A stretch of 64,000 nucleotides of DNA from Prasinococcaceae sp. CCMP 1430 (GCA_013416795.1 RQSC01000021.1:54720-118719), one strand, 5' to 3'. Positions 29,545 through 40,445 are shown, counted from the stretch's first letter. Numbers and translations are program-made. Notes: a model not told the origin generated them from the sequence alone.

Positions 29545-31653
29545 ATGGATCCCTCAAAGCCGGCCGCAGGGGTCGATTCTACACCGCGCAAGCGCACGGT
29601 GGGCTTTGCCGTTGGTGGCGGAGCACCCGCCGCCGACCCGGGCGCCGGCACAGCGGCCGCTGACGCGCCCGCGGCGCAGCAGGCGCTCTTTGGGGCCGCG
29701 GCTGCGGTGACGCCGACCACGACGCCGTCCAAGCTCGTCGCGCCGATCGACGAGCTCAATGCGGCGGGTGGGTCGGGGTTCGGCGCGCCCCCGAAGCACA
29801 GCGAACCCGTCGAGATCGCGGATATCCCGGCCGCAGTCGTCGCGCATGCAGCGCAGGCGCGAAGCGGGGACACCGACGGGGACGAGTCGCTGGGGCTTTC
29901 AATGTCGTCGTCGCAGCCATCCACCTCCTTCGTTGGGAGCTTCCGGGAGATGAGCCTCGACACCCGCATCAACACGCCGCCCGTGGGTGGGCCCTCTGCG
30001 CTCGAGGCGGTGTCGCCCCCGAAGGAGCCAGCGGAAGGCGCCGCAGCTGTGGCGGCTGCTGTGGCGGTGGCAGATGTCGCGACCGCGCCTGTGGCGGCAC
30101 CAGCGCCCGCGCCCGTGCCCACGGCAGCGCCTGTGGTAGCCCCTGCGCCCGCGCCGGGGCCCGACGCGCAGGCCGGCGGCAAGCAGGGGAAGCAGGGCAA
30201 GAAGGAGAAGAAGGAGAAGAAGGTAAAGGAGGTTCGGCTGCCGGAGGGCGGCATCGTGCCCAAGCCCAAGCTCACCAAGGCGGAGCGTCGCGCGATGCAG
30301 GAGGCTCAGCGTGCCGCCAAGGCGGCGCGGCTCGCTGGCGAGGACGGCGGTGGCAAGGGCAGCGGCGGCAAGGGCGGCGGCAGCGGCGGCAGCGGTTCGG
30401 GCGCAGGCGGTGCGGGTGGCAGTGGCGGGGGCAAGGCGGCGGGTGGCGGGCACGACGCGGACAAAAAGGCGCAGCGCCCCTCGATTCAGCAGCAGCATGA
30501 CGTAGCGAAGAAGGGTGGCTCCAAGTCAAGCGCCATCGAGCGACCCGAGAGTGCGAAGCAGATCGCGCTGTTCGCGCACCTGCCCCAATACGAGGCGGCG
30601 GCGCTGCGCGCGTCGCTGCTTGCTGCCGGTTTCGCGCCGTCGTCGAACCTGCACCCCGCCGTGGTGAAGCTCGGGCTGCAATTCTCTCAGGGGCTACTGA
30701 CGGGTGCCAACCAGCGCAGCGAGGCCATGCTGGAGGTCTTCAAGCAGCTCGTGCGCGACTACCACACACCCAAGGCGAAGACGCTGGCGCGCGACCTGTC
30801 CACCCGGCTGAAGCACTCCATCGACTTCCTGTCCGCGTGCCGGCCGCTGAGCGTGAGCATGGGCAACGCCATCAAGTATGTGAAGAAGCTGGTTGTGAAT
30901 TCACCGCTCGGCCTGCCCGAGTCTGAGGCGAAGAGCGAGCTCGTGGCCTCTATTGACTGGTTCCTCACCGAGAAGATCCAGCTTGCGCGGCGGGCGGTGG
31001 TTGAGGCGGCGCTCACCAAAATCCGTGACGGCGACGTTCTGCTCACATTTGCGTGGGCTGACAGCGTGGAGGAGATCTTCGTTGCGGCCAAGGAGAGCGG
31101 GCGCTGCTTCCGCGTGGTGCTCGTCGACAGCTCGCCCAAGCTCGAGTGCCAGGAGCTCACCAAGCGCCTGGTTGCTCGCGGCCTCAAAGTGACGTACTGC
31201 CACCTGACCGCCGTTTCCTACATCATGCGCGAGGTCACAAAGGTGTTCATCGGCGCGTCGTACGTGTGCGCTAACGGCACCGTGGTGGGGCGCAACGGCG
31301 CGGCGGCGGTGGCGATGGTCGCCAAGTGCAACAGGGTGCCTGTGATGGTGTGTTGCGAGACGTACAAGTTCAGCGAACGCGTGCAGCTCGACGCCATCAC
31401 CTCCAACGAGCTCGCCAACCCTGACGACCTGGCCGACATGGTCCTGGGCATAGACGCCGGCAGCAGCAAGAAGGCCGACAAGAAGTACAGCTTGCGCGAG
31501 GAGAACGGCGCAAGCGGCGACAAGCTGCGTCTACTCAATCTCTCGTACGATGCCATGCCGCCCGAGTTCTGCACCATGATCATCACAGAGCTTGGAATGC
31601 TGCCCGCGTCGGCTGTGCCGGCGGTGCTGCGAGAGGCTGTGATGGCTGGCTGA
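29545..31653 (+). CDS. EIF2B4: translation initiation factor eIF2B subunit delta
   Basis: 702 aa, single exon. Residues 1-~330 are disordered: Ala/Pro-rich, a Lys-rich segment (KQGKQGKKEKKEKKVKE), then Gly-rich. The C-terminal ~370 residues are the IF-2B regulatory fold: LPQYEAAALRASLLAAGF, HPAVVKLGLQFSQGLLTGAN, AMLEVFKQLVRDYHTPKAKT, IRDGDVLLTFAWADSVEEIF, VFIGASYVCANGTVVGRNGA, VPVMVCCETYKFSERVQLDA. Delta is chosen over alpha/beta because of the long basic N-terminal extension and the conserved PKGKTLARDL-like helix. eIF2B is the guanine exchange factor for eIF2; delta belongs to its regulatory core sensing phosphorylated eIF2. It is convergent with RPT2. Confidence 0.92.
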   Translation: MDPSKPAAGVDSTPRKRTVGFAVGGGAPAADPGAGTAAADAPAAQQALFGAAAAVTPTTTPSKLVAPIDELNAAGGSGFGAPPKHSEPVEIADIPAAVVAHAAQARSGDTDGDESLGLSMSSSQPSTSFVGSFREMSLDTRINTPPVGGPSALEAVSPPKEPAEGAAAVAAAVAVADVATAPVAAPAPAPVPTAAPVVAPAPAPGPDAQAGGKQGKQGKKEKKEKKVKEVRLPEGGIVPKPKLTKAERRAMQEAQRAAKAARLAGEDGGGKGSGGKGGGSGGSGSGAGGAGGSGGGKAAGGGHDADKKAQRPSIQQQHDVAKKGGSKSSAIERPESAKQIALFAHLPQYEAAALRASLLAAGFAPSSNLHPAVVKLGLQFSQGLLTGANQRSEAMLEVFKQLVRDYHTPKAKTLARDLSTRLKHSIDFLSACRPLSVSMGNAIKYVKKLVVNSPLGLPESEAKSELVASIDWFLTEKIQLARRAVVEAALTKIRDGDVLLTFAWADSVEEIFVAAKESGRCFRVVLVDSSPKLECQELTKRLVARGLKVTYCHLTAVSYIMREVTKVFIGASYVCANGTVVGRNGAAAVAMVAKCNRVPVMVCCETYKFSERVQLDAITSNELANPDDLADMVLGIDAGSSKKADKKYSLREENGASGDKLRLLNLSYDAMPPEFCTMIITELGMLPASAVPAVLREAVMAG

Positions 31654-31741
31654 GCTATGTGCCATTTGTAACTGTGAGTGCCTTGCCACGAAAGCGTCCC
31701 CGTCCGCGCGCGCGCGCGCGCGCGTAGCGCGGCGTGCGCCC

Positions 31742-31742
<1 letters not shown>

Positions 31743-31782
<40 letters not shown>
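31743..31782. repeat. (AG)20 microsatellite
   Basis: Perfect dinucleotide run between the 3' ends of eIF2B delta and RPT2, preceded by a (CG)n run at ~31710-31724. Confidence 0.97.
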
Positions 31783-31786
<4 letters not shown>

Positions 31787-31820
31787 GGTGTTTTACGGCC
31801 ACGCGCACCGAGGGCGGGTC

Positions 31821-33155
31821 CTACAAGAACATGCCCTCTGGGTGGCCCTCCTTCTTCTTGTACTGAACATTATCCCGCGCCTTCTTGAAGTCCTCCTGTG
31901 TCACGCGCATCCGGCGCTCGCGCAGCGCCAGCAGCCCCGCCTCCGTGCAGATCGCCTTGATGTCGGCGCCGCTCAGCTCGTCCTTGGAAAGGACGAATTC
32001 CTCAAGGTTGACGTCATCGCCCAGGTTCATCTTGCCGGTGTGGATGCCGAAGATGCGCCGCTTGGTGGCAATGTTTGGCAGCGGGAACTCGATCTTGCGG
32101 TCGATGCGGCCAGGGCGCAGCAGGGCGGGGTCGAGGGACTCGATCTTGTTTGTCGCCATGATGACCTTGACATCGCCACGGTTGTCGAAGCCATCCATCT
32201 GGTTGAGGAGCTCGAGCATGGTGCGCTGGATCTCGCGCTCGCCGCCGCTGGTGCTGTCGTAGCGCTTGGTGCCGACGGCATCGATCTCGTCGATGAAGAC
32301 GATCGACGGCGAGTTCTCCTCGGCGACGCGGAAGAGCTCACGCACGAGCTTGGGCCCATCGCCAAGGTATTTCTGAATGAGCTCCGAGCCGACCACGCGC
32401 AGGAAGGTGGCGCTCGTCGAATTCGCCACGGCCTTGGCGAGCAGCGTCTTGCCGGTGCCCGGCTCCCCGTACAGAATGACGCCCTTGGGAGGCTTGACGC
32501 CAATGTCCTCGTACAGCTCCGGGTGCGTCAGCGGCAGCTCGACGGCCTCCTTGATCTCCTGAATCTGCGTCTCCAGCCCACCCACATCGGCGTAGCTCTC
32601 CAGCGGCGCCTTCTCCACTTTCATCACCGACACCATGGGGTCCACGTCGTCACCCAGCAGGCCCACCACAGACATGACCTTGTTGTGCAGGAGCACGCTG
32701 CATCCCGGCTCGAGCAGGTCCTTGTCCACGAAGGACAGGATGTTAACGTAGTACTCGGGCCCGACGCTGCTGCTCACGATGGCGTGGTTCTCGTCGATGA
32801 TCTCCTCGAGCGAGCCGACCGACATGGGCGAGCCGCGCAGGTCGTCGACCTTGCTGCGGTCCTCCTCATTGCGCTCGTCCTGCGGCTTGAGGCGCTCCTG
32901 GTTGGCCACAAACTCCTCCTCCATCAGCAAGTAGTCCTTGATGCGCTCGAGCTTGAGTAGCCTCAGCTTGCACTTAGCGTTGGGCGTCACCGCGGGCAGC
33001 TTGCTCGCCGCGTCTGCGCCCTTTTGCTTGCTCTTCTTGCGACCGACGCGCGTCGTCTGCGGCGGGCGCTCGAACTTCTTCTTCTCCTTCTTGGCATCCT
33101 TCTTGCCAGGCGGGCCGCCGCCGGCGCCGCCGAGCCCGCTCTGCCCTTGGCCCAT
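31821..33155 (-). CDS. RPT2: 26S proteasome regulatory subunit 4 (RPT2/PSMC1)
   Basis: 444 aa (human ~440), no intron. The start at 33155 gives MGQGQSG, the N-myristoylation site conserved in RPT2. Lys-rich N-terminus, coiled-coil ([20 protein letters not shown]), OB domain, then AAA ATPase: Walker A GEPGTGKT (230-237), Walker B IVFIDE (DE at 289-290), second region of homology [12 protein letters not shown]. Role: ATP-dependent unfolding and opening of the 20S gate. The usual C-terminal gate-opening motif HbYX (LYL) is MFL here, with Phe replacing Tyr. It shares a ~1.2-kb divergent region with TM9SF. Confidence 0.98.
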   Translation of the reverse strand: MGQGQSGLGGAGGGPPGKKDAKKEKKKFERPPQTTRVGRKKSKQKGADAASKLPAVTPNAKCKLRLLKLERIKDYLLMEEEFVANQERLKPQDERNEEDRSKVDDLRGSPMSVGSLEEIIDENHAIVSSSVGPEYYVNILSFVDKDLLEPGCSVLLHNKVMSVVGLLGDDVDPMVSVMKVEKAPLESYADVGGLETQIQEIKEAVELPLTHPELYEDIGVKPPKGVILYGEPGTGKTLLAKAVANSTSATFLRVVGSELIQKYLGDGPKLVRELFRVAEENSPSIVFIDEIDAVGTKRYDSTSGGEREIQRTMLELLNQMDGFDNRGDVKVIMATNKIESLDPALLRPGRIDRKIEFPLPNIATKRRIFGIHTGKMNLGDDVNLEEFVLSKDELSGADIKAICTEAGLLALRERRMRVTQEDFKKARDNVQYKKKEGHPEGMFL

Positions 33156-34360
33156 CGCCGCTGCTTCCGCTAGCTGCCTCTCCCCCCCCCTGCGGCTCAG
33201 CCCCCTGCACGCACCGACCCCCGTCGGTCCGCCCGCCCGCCCGCCGGGCGCGGTCGCCGGCCGCGCGCAGTGTGGCGCAGCAGCGCGCAGATCGGCGCGC
33301 GATTTACGGAACGCACGTGCGAGAACCCACTGTGTCCCATCTTGAATTCGTTCTGATACCATTCGACGGAAATGGAGGGGCGAAATATTCCGCACGAAAA
33401 TGCCGCACTTGGGCAGTGCCCGTAATTGCTGTTAAGGATATGGACCCTACCATAAAATTACAGTAAACCCCAAAATCGTAACCCAAACGCTTTCAAACGC
33501 GAAGGGGCGCACGGCGGGCGAAGCGGCACGCGCGGCTGTCCGCGCGCTTGGGAGAGCGGGATGGTGTGGAGAGGGTGGGCATCCGTGTGAGCTGTCGACG
33601 CACGCGGCAGTCGGCGGGCGACGGCCACGGCGTCCGCTCGGGTGCGTGGGGCTTCGTGCGCAGAGGGAGGTTGGAAGTGCGGGGCGCGCGTGGCAACATC
33701 GTGCGGGGCGGGGGAGCGCTGAGGCTGCGGCGCCACTGCGCGCGGCGTGCGCCGCGCGACGCCGGACCGGGCCTGTGCGACGGAGACTGTCGTCGGCGCC
33801 GCTCGCGCTAGGCGCGCGGCTGGCGTCGCGATCGCGCGGCGCGGGCGCGGCCGGTGTGGCGCCACGCCGCCGTCCCTCTCCTATTGAGACGACGGGAGGC
33901 GCGCGGGTGGCCTGTGTGGGAGGAGGGGTCGGGGGGGGGCACCTGCGTGGGTGCGCGCGCCGGGGCCGCGTGTTTTGTAAATGCGCGCGCGCGCGCGCGC
34001 GCGGCCGCGGGTGCGTTTTGATGGCTCCGAGATCTACATGTGCAGGATCCGGCGCGGCCCGCGCCCGGGCCCGGCTCGCCGGCCGGCGCGCCCGCGTCGC
34101 AAAACCCGAACTCCCTCCGCGGCGCGAGCGTGCGCGCGGAAGAATTGCCAGAGACCTCTCACAACACGCAGAAAGAAACCCTACGAGCGTCATGACCTGA
34201 AATGGCGCGCCCATCGCGGACGGCATGTCATCGTGCATCAACAAGCGCTGAGGTTTTCCTTCGTCCAGTTTGTTTACCGTCGTGGCGGTGCAGGGTACCG
34301 TACGCGTGCCCAAGCACCGTCGATGGTACCCCGGCCGGGGATTGGATTTTCGCGCGGTGA
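33156..34360. other. divergent region RPT2 / TM9SF
   Basis: An AT island at 33340-33490 contains TGATACCATTCGACGG and TATGGACCCTACCATAAAA. There is a (CG)n run at ~33979-34003, a GAAACCCTACG telo-box-like string (~34176), and GGTACC sites at 34294 and 34325. No gene is supported. Confidence 0.5.
33439..33470. promoter_or_regulatory. GGACCC..AAAATTAC element, copy 4
   Basis: TATGGACCCTACCATAAAA followed by TTACAGTAAACC, ~285 bp upstream of RPT2. The TATGGACCCT core is shared with the inverted copy at 58051. Confidence 0.4.
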
Positions 34361-34522
34361 GGGCGCCGCTGCCGCTCCGGCGCGGCCTGCCGGCGGGCTG
34401 TTGGTGTTGGTGCCCCCGACTGTGTCTTTGTCTTTGTCTCTTCGTTTTGGGCGCGCGCGGCGTGCGGAAGCGCTGGAGCAGGCGCGGCGTGCGCGCGCGC
34501 GAGGGCAAGGCGCGGGCGGTGT

Positions 34523-36533
34523 GTGGGGTCGGCGGAAAACTGGGCGGAGGGCTTGGCGGTGGAGGGCTCGGCGGGAGGCACGCGCGGGCGTGCGGCCGCC
34601 ACGCTCGCCGCAGCGGTGCTCGTGGCGGTGGCGCCGCTCGCGCGCGCCGATGAGTACGATCACAGGTACACCATCGGCGACCCGGTGAACTTGTGGGTGA
34701 ACAAGGTGCGCTCAGACGACGGGCGGAGGCGTTGCGCTACGCGCGGGCGCCTGCGGGGGGGGGCGCGCGGCGACTCGGTGCTGGCGTCAGGCGCCCCACG
34801 CGCGCGCGCGCGAGCGGGCGCATGCACCAGCGCAGCTGACGCTCGCGCACGGCGCAATCCTGCAGGTGGGGCCATACAACAACCCCCAGGAGACGTACAA
34901 CTATTATGAGCTTCCGTTCTGCAAGCCCAAGGCTGATGAGCCCAAGGTTCACAAGTGGGGTGGCCTCGGCGAGGTGCTGCAGGGCAACGAGCTCATCCAC
35001 TCGGACCTGGAGTTCAAATTCCGCATGGACGTGCCGAAGCGCCCCATATGCCAGTCGCAACTCGACACGAAGAAGGTGACGGAGTTCGGCTATGCGATCC
35101 GCAACCACTACTGGTACGAGATGTTCGTTGATGACCTTCCGCTGTGGGGATTCGTGGGCGAGCGCGTGTCGCTGGACGAGGACGAACAGGAGGACGGCGC
35201 GGCGAAGGGCGAGGTTGAGACATTCATCTACACGCACAAAACCTTCGACATCAGCTACAACGGCGACAAGATAATCATGGTGAACCTCACCAGCGAGGCC
35301 CCGGTTCCGCTTGAAGAGGGCACGCCGCTCGACTTCACGTACTCGGTGACGTGGTCGCCCACCGACATCAAGTACGGGCACCGCTACAACCGCTACCTCG
35401 ACTACAACTTCTTTGAGCACCAGATCCACTGGTTCTCGATCTTCAACTCGTTCATGATGGTCATCTTCCTTGTCGGCCTGGTGTCGATGATCCTGATGCG
35501 CACGCTCAACAAAGACTACGCAAAGTACTCGGCCGACGACGATGACCTCGAGGCCTTGGAGCGCGACGTGGAGGAGTCGGGCTGGAAGCTCGTGCACGGC
35601 GACGTATTCCGGTCGCCGCGCGCGCTCGAGCTCATGTGCGCCATCGTCGGCACTGGCGCGCAGCTGTCGCTGCTATGCGTGGCCGTGGTGCTGATCGCCA
35701 TCGCCGGCTCGCTCTTCAACGGCCGCGGCACCATCCTGACTGTGTTCATCGTGTGCTACGCGCTCACCTCGTTCGTGTCGGGCTACGTGTCGGGCGGCAT
35801 GTACGCGCGCAACGACGGCAAGGCGTGGATTCCCACGATGCTGCTCACGGCGTCGCTCTTCCCCGTCTCCACCTTCGCTGTGTCGTTCGTGCTGAACACC
35901 ATCGCCATCTTCTACCACTCGCTTGCGGCCATCCCCTTCGGCTCGATCGTGGTCGTGCTCTTCATGTGGGGCTTCATCTCGTTCCCGCTCACGCTGCTAG
36001 GCACCGTCGTCGGCCGCAACTGGAACGGAGTGCCGGACAACCCGTGCCGCGTGAAGACCATCCCCCGCAACATCCCTGAGAAGGAGTGGTACATGACGCC
36101 GACGGTGATCGCGCTGGCAGGCGGTCTGCTGCCGTTCGGATCGATCTTCATCGAGCTGTACTTTATCCTCACGTCCTTCTGGAACTACAAGGTGTACTTC
36201 GTGTACGGCTTCATGCTGCTGGTGTTTATCATCCTTGCCATCGTCACCGCGTGCGTGTCCGTCGTGGGCACCTACTTCCTGCTCAACGCGGAGAACTATC
36301 ACTGGCAGTGGACCTCGCTGCTGTCATCGGCCTCCACGGCGGTGTACGTGTACCTGTACTCCACGTACTACTTCGTGGCGAAGACCAAGATGACGGGCCT
36401 ATTTCAGTGCTCCTTCTATTTTGGGTATACCGCCATCGCCTGCCTGGCGGTCGCGCTCACCTGCGGCGCGATCGGGTACTTCGCGAGCTCGGCCTTCGTG
36501 CGCCGCATCTTCCGCAACATCAAGGTCGATTAG
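34523..36533 (+). CDS. TM9SF: TM9 superfamily (nonaspanin) protein; start unresolved
   Basis: Exon ending 34705 (start uncertain), GTGCGC..CAG intron, exon 34866-36533. The spliced N-terminus reads DEYDHRYTIGDPVNLWVNK joined to VGPYNNPQETYNYYELPFC, the hallmark of TM9SF luminal domains, after a signal peptide (AAAVLVAVAPLARA). Nine C-terminal membrane helices are visible from DYNFFEHQIHWFSIFN onward. The tail ends RRIFRNIKVD, a KxD/E-type COPI-binding Golgi retention signal. Nonaspanins act in Golgi/endosome sorting of membrane proteins. No in-frame ATG exists between the stop at 34358 and the exon end, so initiation is non-AUG, in an upstream exon (ATG at 34323 joined via 34482 would keep frame), or lost to a sequence error. 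Confidence 0.88.
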
Positions 36534-36614
36534 GGCCATGCTGTCCGCGAGGGCTCGCTCGATGTGCCGAGCAGGTTCTGTACACAAGTCGGAGGCGCTC
36601 CCTCCAACGAACTC

Positions 36615-36620
36615 AATAAA
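36615..36620 (+). terminator. AATAAA, possible polyadenylation signal
   Basis: AATAAA about 80 nt after the TM9SF stop, in a GC-rich context; CTGTACACAAG precedes it. Whether this lineage uses AATAAA is unknown. Confidence 0.3.
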
Positions 36621-36846
36621 TGAACGACCGTTGTCGTGACACAAAATGCCTTCGTGCATTACCAGTACACGTGGGCGCGCACGCGCCCCGCCTTTCCGCT
36701 ACCTAGCTCCAGCAGAGCGACAGCCCACCCGCAGCGGCGTCGCCGCCGCCAATCCAGGCCTCGAATGGGGCGCGCGTGTGCGCGTGGCCGGGGGAAGGTG
36801 ACACCCATGCGTGCGCGTGATTCGAGCGCAGCCACCCTTGGCCTGC

Positions 36847-37091
36847 TCATGTGCCCTCATCGCCTTCTGCGAAAGAGTGCAGGGACAGCTGGACGCGCAG
36901 TCGCCGCAACGCTGCCATGCCGCGTGAGGTGAGGCCTGTGGACACCAGCGCATTGGCCTGCCGCCCGCCCGTCGCGCCGCTTCCTCCGCCCCCTGTCCGG
37001 CCGCTGCCGCCCCCTGTCCGCCCGCCACCGCCCCCAGAACGGCCGCCGCCCGCGCGCGTGCGCGCCCCGTAGGAAGTGGATAAACACACAC

Positions 37092-37146
<55 letters not shown>

Positions 37147-37440
37147 GCGCGCTTTGCAGCGCGCCGCGCCCGCGTCGCCTGCCCTCGGAGGCGCCACCGG
37201 GGCCTCCGCTGCCGCTGCTGTACCCGCCTGTCCGGCCGCCACGCGCGCTGAAGCCCTCCGTCGCCGCCCCAACAGGAGCCCCACCAGGCCTTCCGCTGGC
37301 TCCCGCGCCACCCGCGCCGCCGCCGCGTGCACCCGCACCGCCCACGCCGCTGCCTCGCGCGGTCGCGGCCGCCCAGCAGCGCGCAGCCCTCCTGCCTACG
37401 CGTGTATACCGGTACATGTCTCCTCCTCTTACTGCGCCCC
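36847..37440 (-). CDS. tentative Gly/Arg-rich protein (exons uncertain)
   Basis: On the minus strand, 37150-37440 can encode RGG-like sequence (EGFSARGGRTGGYSSGSGG, GGASEGRRRGRG). 36847-37060 can encode GRTGGGSGRTGGGGSGATGG followed by a non-repetitive end (NALVSTGLTSRGMAALRRLR..). The (GT)n tract between them would be intronic, but no clean acceptor is visible. It would be the divergent partner of UFC1. Low complexity alone can create such frames, so this is only a candidate. Confidence 0.2.
37084..37143. repeat. (CA)n microsatellite
   Basis: About 60 bp of CA with a single CG interruption near 37096. Confidence 0.95.
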
Positions 37441-37699
37441 CCCCCCCCCGCCTCCCCGCTCCCCAGCCCTGGCAGTGGATCACCTGCCCCACGCTTGGGA
37501 GCCGTGCGCCCCGCGGGTGCGGCGCTGTGTGACACAAGGGCACACACTTCCTTCTTCTTCGCGTTTCGGCGCGTACAGCGAGGGTGGATGTTCGCAAGCG
37601 GTGCCGGTGGTCACTCTGGGCGCACAGGGAGGGCACTGCGCCCTGCGGCTGCGCGACCGGGCGACGTGCGGGCTTGAGGGCGGAAGGAGGGGTAGAGCC

Positions 37700-38482
37700 A
37701 TGGACGGATGGGACGCGGGCACGCGCGATGCCGTCAAGCGCATTCCGCTGTTGACCGTCAAAGCCGGACCGCGCGATGGCGAGCAGTGGACCGAGCGCCT
37801 CAAGCAGGAGATGAAGGCGGTGCGTTGCACAGCGGGCGCGGCGAGCGGCTCAGGCCAAGCCGGCGTCCGGCCCGCGCTTCGCGTGGCCATGTGTCGTGTG
37901 CCGTCGTGATGTGCGCCGCCGCGCCTGCTGGCAGCCGCACTGCTCGGCTGACCACCGCCGTCACCGCGGCCGTGCGTGTGCTCTCGCTCGCTTGCTCGTT
38001 CGCCCCGCAGCTCATCTCTTACGTGCAGTCCAACAAGGCAGCGGACACAGACTGGTTCACCCTGTCGCCGGCAAACAAGGAGGGGACAAAGTGGGTGGGT
38101 AAGTGCTGGTATGTGCACAACCTGCTCAAGTACGAGTTCGATCTCGAGTTCGAGCTGCCGGTGACGTACCCGATGACGTCGCCCGAGCTGCAACTGCCGG
38201 AGCTCGACGGCAAGACCGCCAAAATGTACAGGGGAGGGAAGATCTGCCTCACAATACACTTCAAGCCGGTGCGTGTGCTCGCCCCATAGAAGAGCGTAGT
38301 CCCGCGCGCGCGCGCTCATGCCACATTGTTCTGACGTGTGCGCGCGCGTGACCTCGCAGCTCTGGGCGAAGAATGCGCCCCACTTTGGCATCGCGCACGC
38401 GCTGTGTCTGGGCCTCGGCCCGTGGCTCGCCGCTGAGATCCCGCACATGGTCGAGACCGGCGCGATCACTCACAAGGGCTGA
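37700..38482 (+). CDS. UFC1: UFM1-conjugating enzyme 1
   Basis: Exons are 37700-37819, 38011-38268 and 38360-38482; both introns are GTGCGT..CAG. 166 aa (human 167). Near-continuous family match: [74 protein letters not shown] with catalytic Cys119, and [23 protein letters not shown]1 is the E2 that passes UFM1 from UBA5 to UFL1 substrates, mainly at ER-bound ribosomes. One oddity: the residue three after the catalytic Cys region, Asp in the usual LTDHF, is Ile here (LTIHF). It is convergent with the next gene with only ~60 bp between stops. Confidence 0.97.
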
Positions 38483-38544
38483 CGCTCGCATTAAACAGCC
38501 CCATGCTTGAGGCATGCTTGAGGTATTACACGCTACGCTGTTAT

Positions 38545-39922
38545 TCACGGCACGAACTCGCTGGCGGTCGTCACCAGAGGCGACACGTCGTCAGCGTCGG
38601 TGTCAGATGCGACGAGCACAAGTGCGCCACGGAGCGCGCCGCTCTCCGCCACCGCATCTGCAAGCGCGCGCGCGTTGGGATTGTCCCCAAGTCCGCACGT
38701 GCCATAGACGACACACACGCGCCTCCCGGGTACGCTGTCTATCTCCGCGCCCAGGTCGGCAAGTGTCGTCCTGGCCGATGCTGAGGGCTCGACGAGACAA
38801 GTGACGATTCCATGGCGCGCATATGCCGCTGCCGCGGCAGAGCGGATCGATTCCATCGCCCCAGGTCCGGTTGCCACGAGCAGGCGCGTGCGTCCCTCGG
38901 CGTCGCTCACGAGTGCATCAAATGCGGCCGCAAGTGTCCCGCCAGCGCTGTCGAGCGCCGCCTCTTCACTCTCGGATTGCCAGAGCGCCTGCTCGCGTCT
39001 CGTGGCATCGACGACGGCTTTTGCCTTCGTGTCCCACGCCCCAACGGGCGAACGGGCGAGCACGCCGGTACCGTGTCGCTCGTAGAACGCCTTCAGGTCG
39101 GGTTCCGCCTCGGACCATCTCCAGCGCTGCGACATGGACACGCAGAACGCCGCGCGCTCGCTCGCGCTGGCGGGCGTGACGGCCGCGCGCGCATCGCCAT
39201 TCTTAGCGTCCGCAACACGCGCGCTGGAAGCGTTGCTGGGCGGGGGTACTGGTGCCGCCGCAGCATCTAGCCAGCCCTCCGGTCGCCCAGTTGGCCCCGC
39301 CTGGCTCTGCGCCCACTCTGCAGCGGTGCGACCAGACACGCACAACCTCTGCAGCGCATCCAAATCGGCCAGGACGGCGCCCTTCAGCGCCGCGCGTCGG
39401 ACCTCATCGCCGCTGCTACACGCGGCGCCGTACGCATTGGCACCGTCGAGAACTGCGCCGATGATGTATTCCTCGAAGGTGCCCTCGCTGGCATCGGGCC
39501 GCGCTGACGCCAACAGGGAGCGGTAGTACGTCCCATAGGCGTCGAGCACGCGTGGCCCCTCGGCGGCCGTCGCGAGTGCCTGCAGCAAGGCAAGGAGCGC
39601 GGGCCCAGCCTGGCCCGCCTGGGCCGTGACCACGCTGGATAGTACCAGCAGCCCCTGCACACGCGCGATGGCGCGCGTCAGAACATGACTGAGCGTTCCG
39701 TGCGCGCGAGAGGAGGGCAGAGGGTGGCGCACGCACCGCCGCGTCCGCCAGCAGTGCCTGCGCCTGCCTGGGCACCGGTGCCGCGCCCTGCGGGTCGGTC
39801 GCGAAGCCCAACGCGCGTGGCGCGCCGCACGCGCGCCGGCGCGCGCGTGCGCTACCAGCCGGCCCCCGCAGGGCAGCCGACCTCGTCTTCGCTCTCCCCA
39901 CCGCGTGAGACGCCATCTTCAT
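38545..39922 (-). CDS. unknown protein, possible degenerate DUF815-type P-loop ATPase
   Basis: Exon 1 is 39922-39737 and exon 2 is 39654-38545 (GTGCGT..CAG); 431 aa. The first ~45 residues are Arg/Ala-rich with few acids, organelle-targeting-like. The join gives QALLADAAGLLVLSSVVTAQ, a continuous helical segment. Further on, FYERHGTGVLARSPVGAW and the C-terminal alpha/beta-like run TRLLVATGPGAMESIRSAAA, GRRVCVVYGTCGLGDNPNAR, GALVLVASDTD follow the order of DUF815 predicted ATPases (HG.G..A.. then LLWGxxGTGKS then FCDDLSF then YATSN). The P-loop Lys/Ser and Asp pair are missing, so any relation would be non-catalytic. Otherwise unknown. Confidence 0.6.
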
Positions 39923-40360
39923 CGCCTCTCCCCTGCGCGGACAACGCCTTCCTCGCCGCGCTCTCTGTGGCGCGCGCCCGGCGCGCTGGTGCTCTCACGC
40001 GGCGCGCCGCGCGTCCACTCATCCTCCTCCCTCCTGCCTGCGCGCCATCAATTTCCATTCGATTTGTGCAGTACGTAGACCCTATTTCTGCGCGCGGTAA
40101 AACCCTTTATCCGGTTAGGAGCAGGCTGGGTTACCATCTGATGGTGCGTCGTTGCTCCGTGCTGGTCTCGGGGACTGCGCTGAGGGCTTGCGGCGGCTGC
40201 GCACTGCATCAGGCGCCACACCGCGGCCGCTCGCCAGCGAGGGCGGGGCAATGGCAGGGGGAAGTGTCCTGACGCGCTCGGCGCGTGGCTCGGCGGCCGT
40301 GGCAGGCCTGCCGCGCCGCGCGGCGGCCGCGCGGGAGCCGCCGCGGAACTTTATGAGATC
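39923..40360. other. divergent promoter region
   Basis: AT island at 40045-40145: GTAGACCCTATTTCTG (40075), GGTAAAACCCTTTATCCGGTT and TTACCATCTGATGGTG. No coding sequence. Confidence 0.5.
40075..40090. promoter_or_regulatory. GACCC.ATTT element, copy 5
   Basis: GTAGACCCTATTTCTG followed 9 bp later by GGTAAAACC, ~150 bp upstream of the minus gene and ~270 bp upstream of the plus gene. Confidence 0.35.
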
Positions 40361-40414
40361 ATGGCGAAACGGCGCGTCGAGCCGCTTCCGGAGCAGGGTG
40401 ATGAGGGCGACGGC

Positions 40415-40445
<31 letters not shown>

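Larger units (their letters stand above)
36534..37699. other. TM9SF-UFC1 interval, ~1.2 kb without a firm gene
   Basis: Holds the TM9SF 3' flank, the (CA)n microsatellite, C-rich tracts (~37437-37448) and the tentative Gly-rich minus-strand gene. Confidence 0.5.

Noticed and set aside
31734-32960. 408-codon plus-strand frame
   Set aside because: Antisense of RPT2, beginning inside the AG microsatellite.
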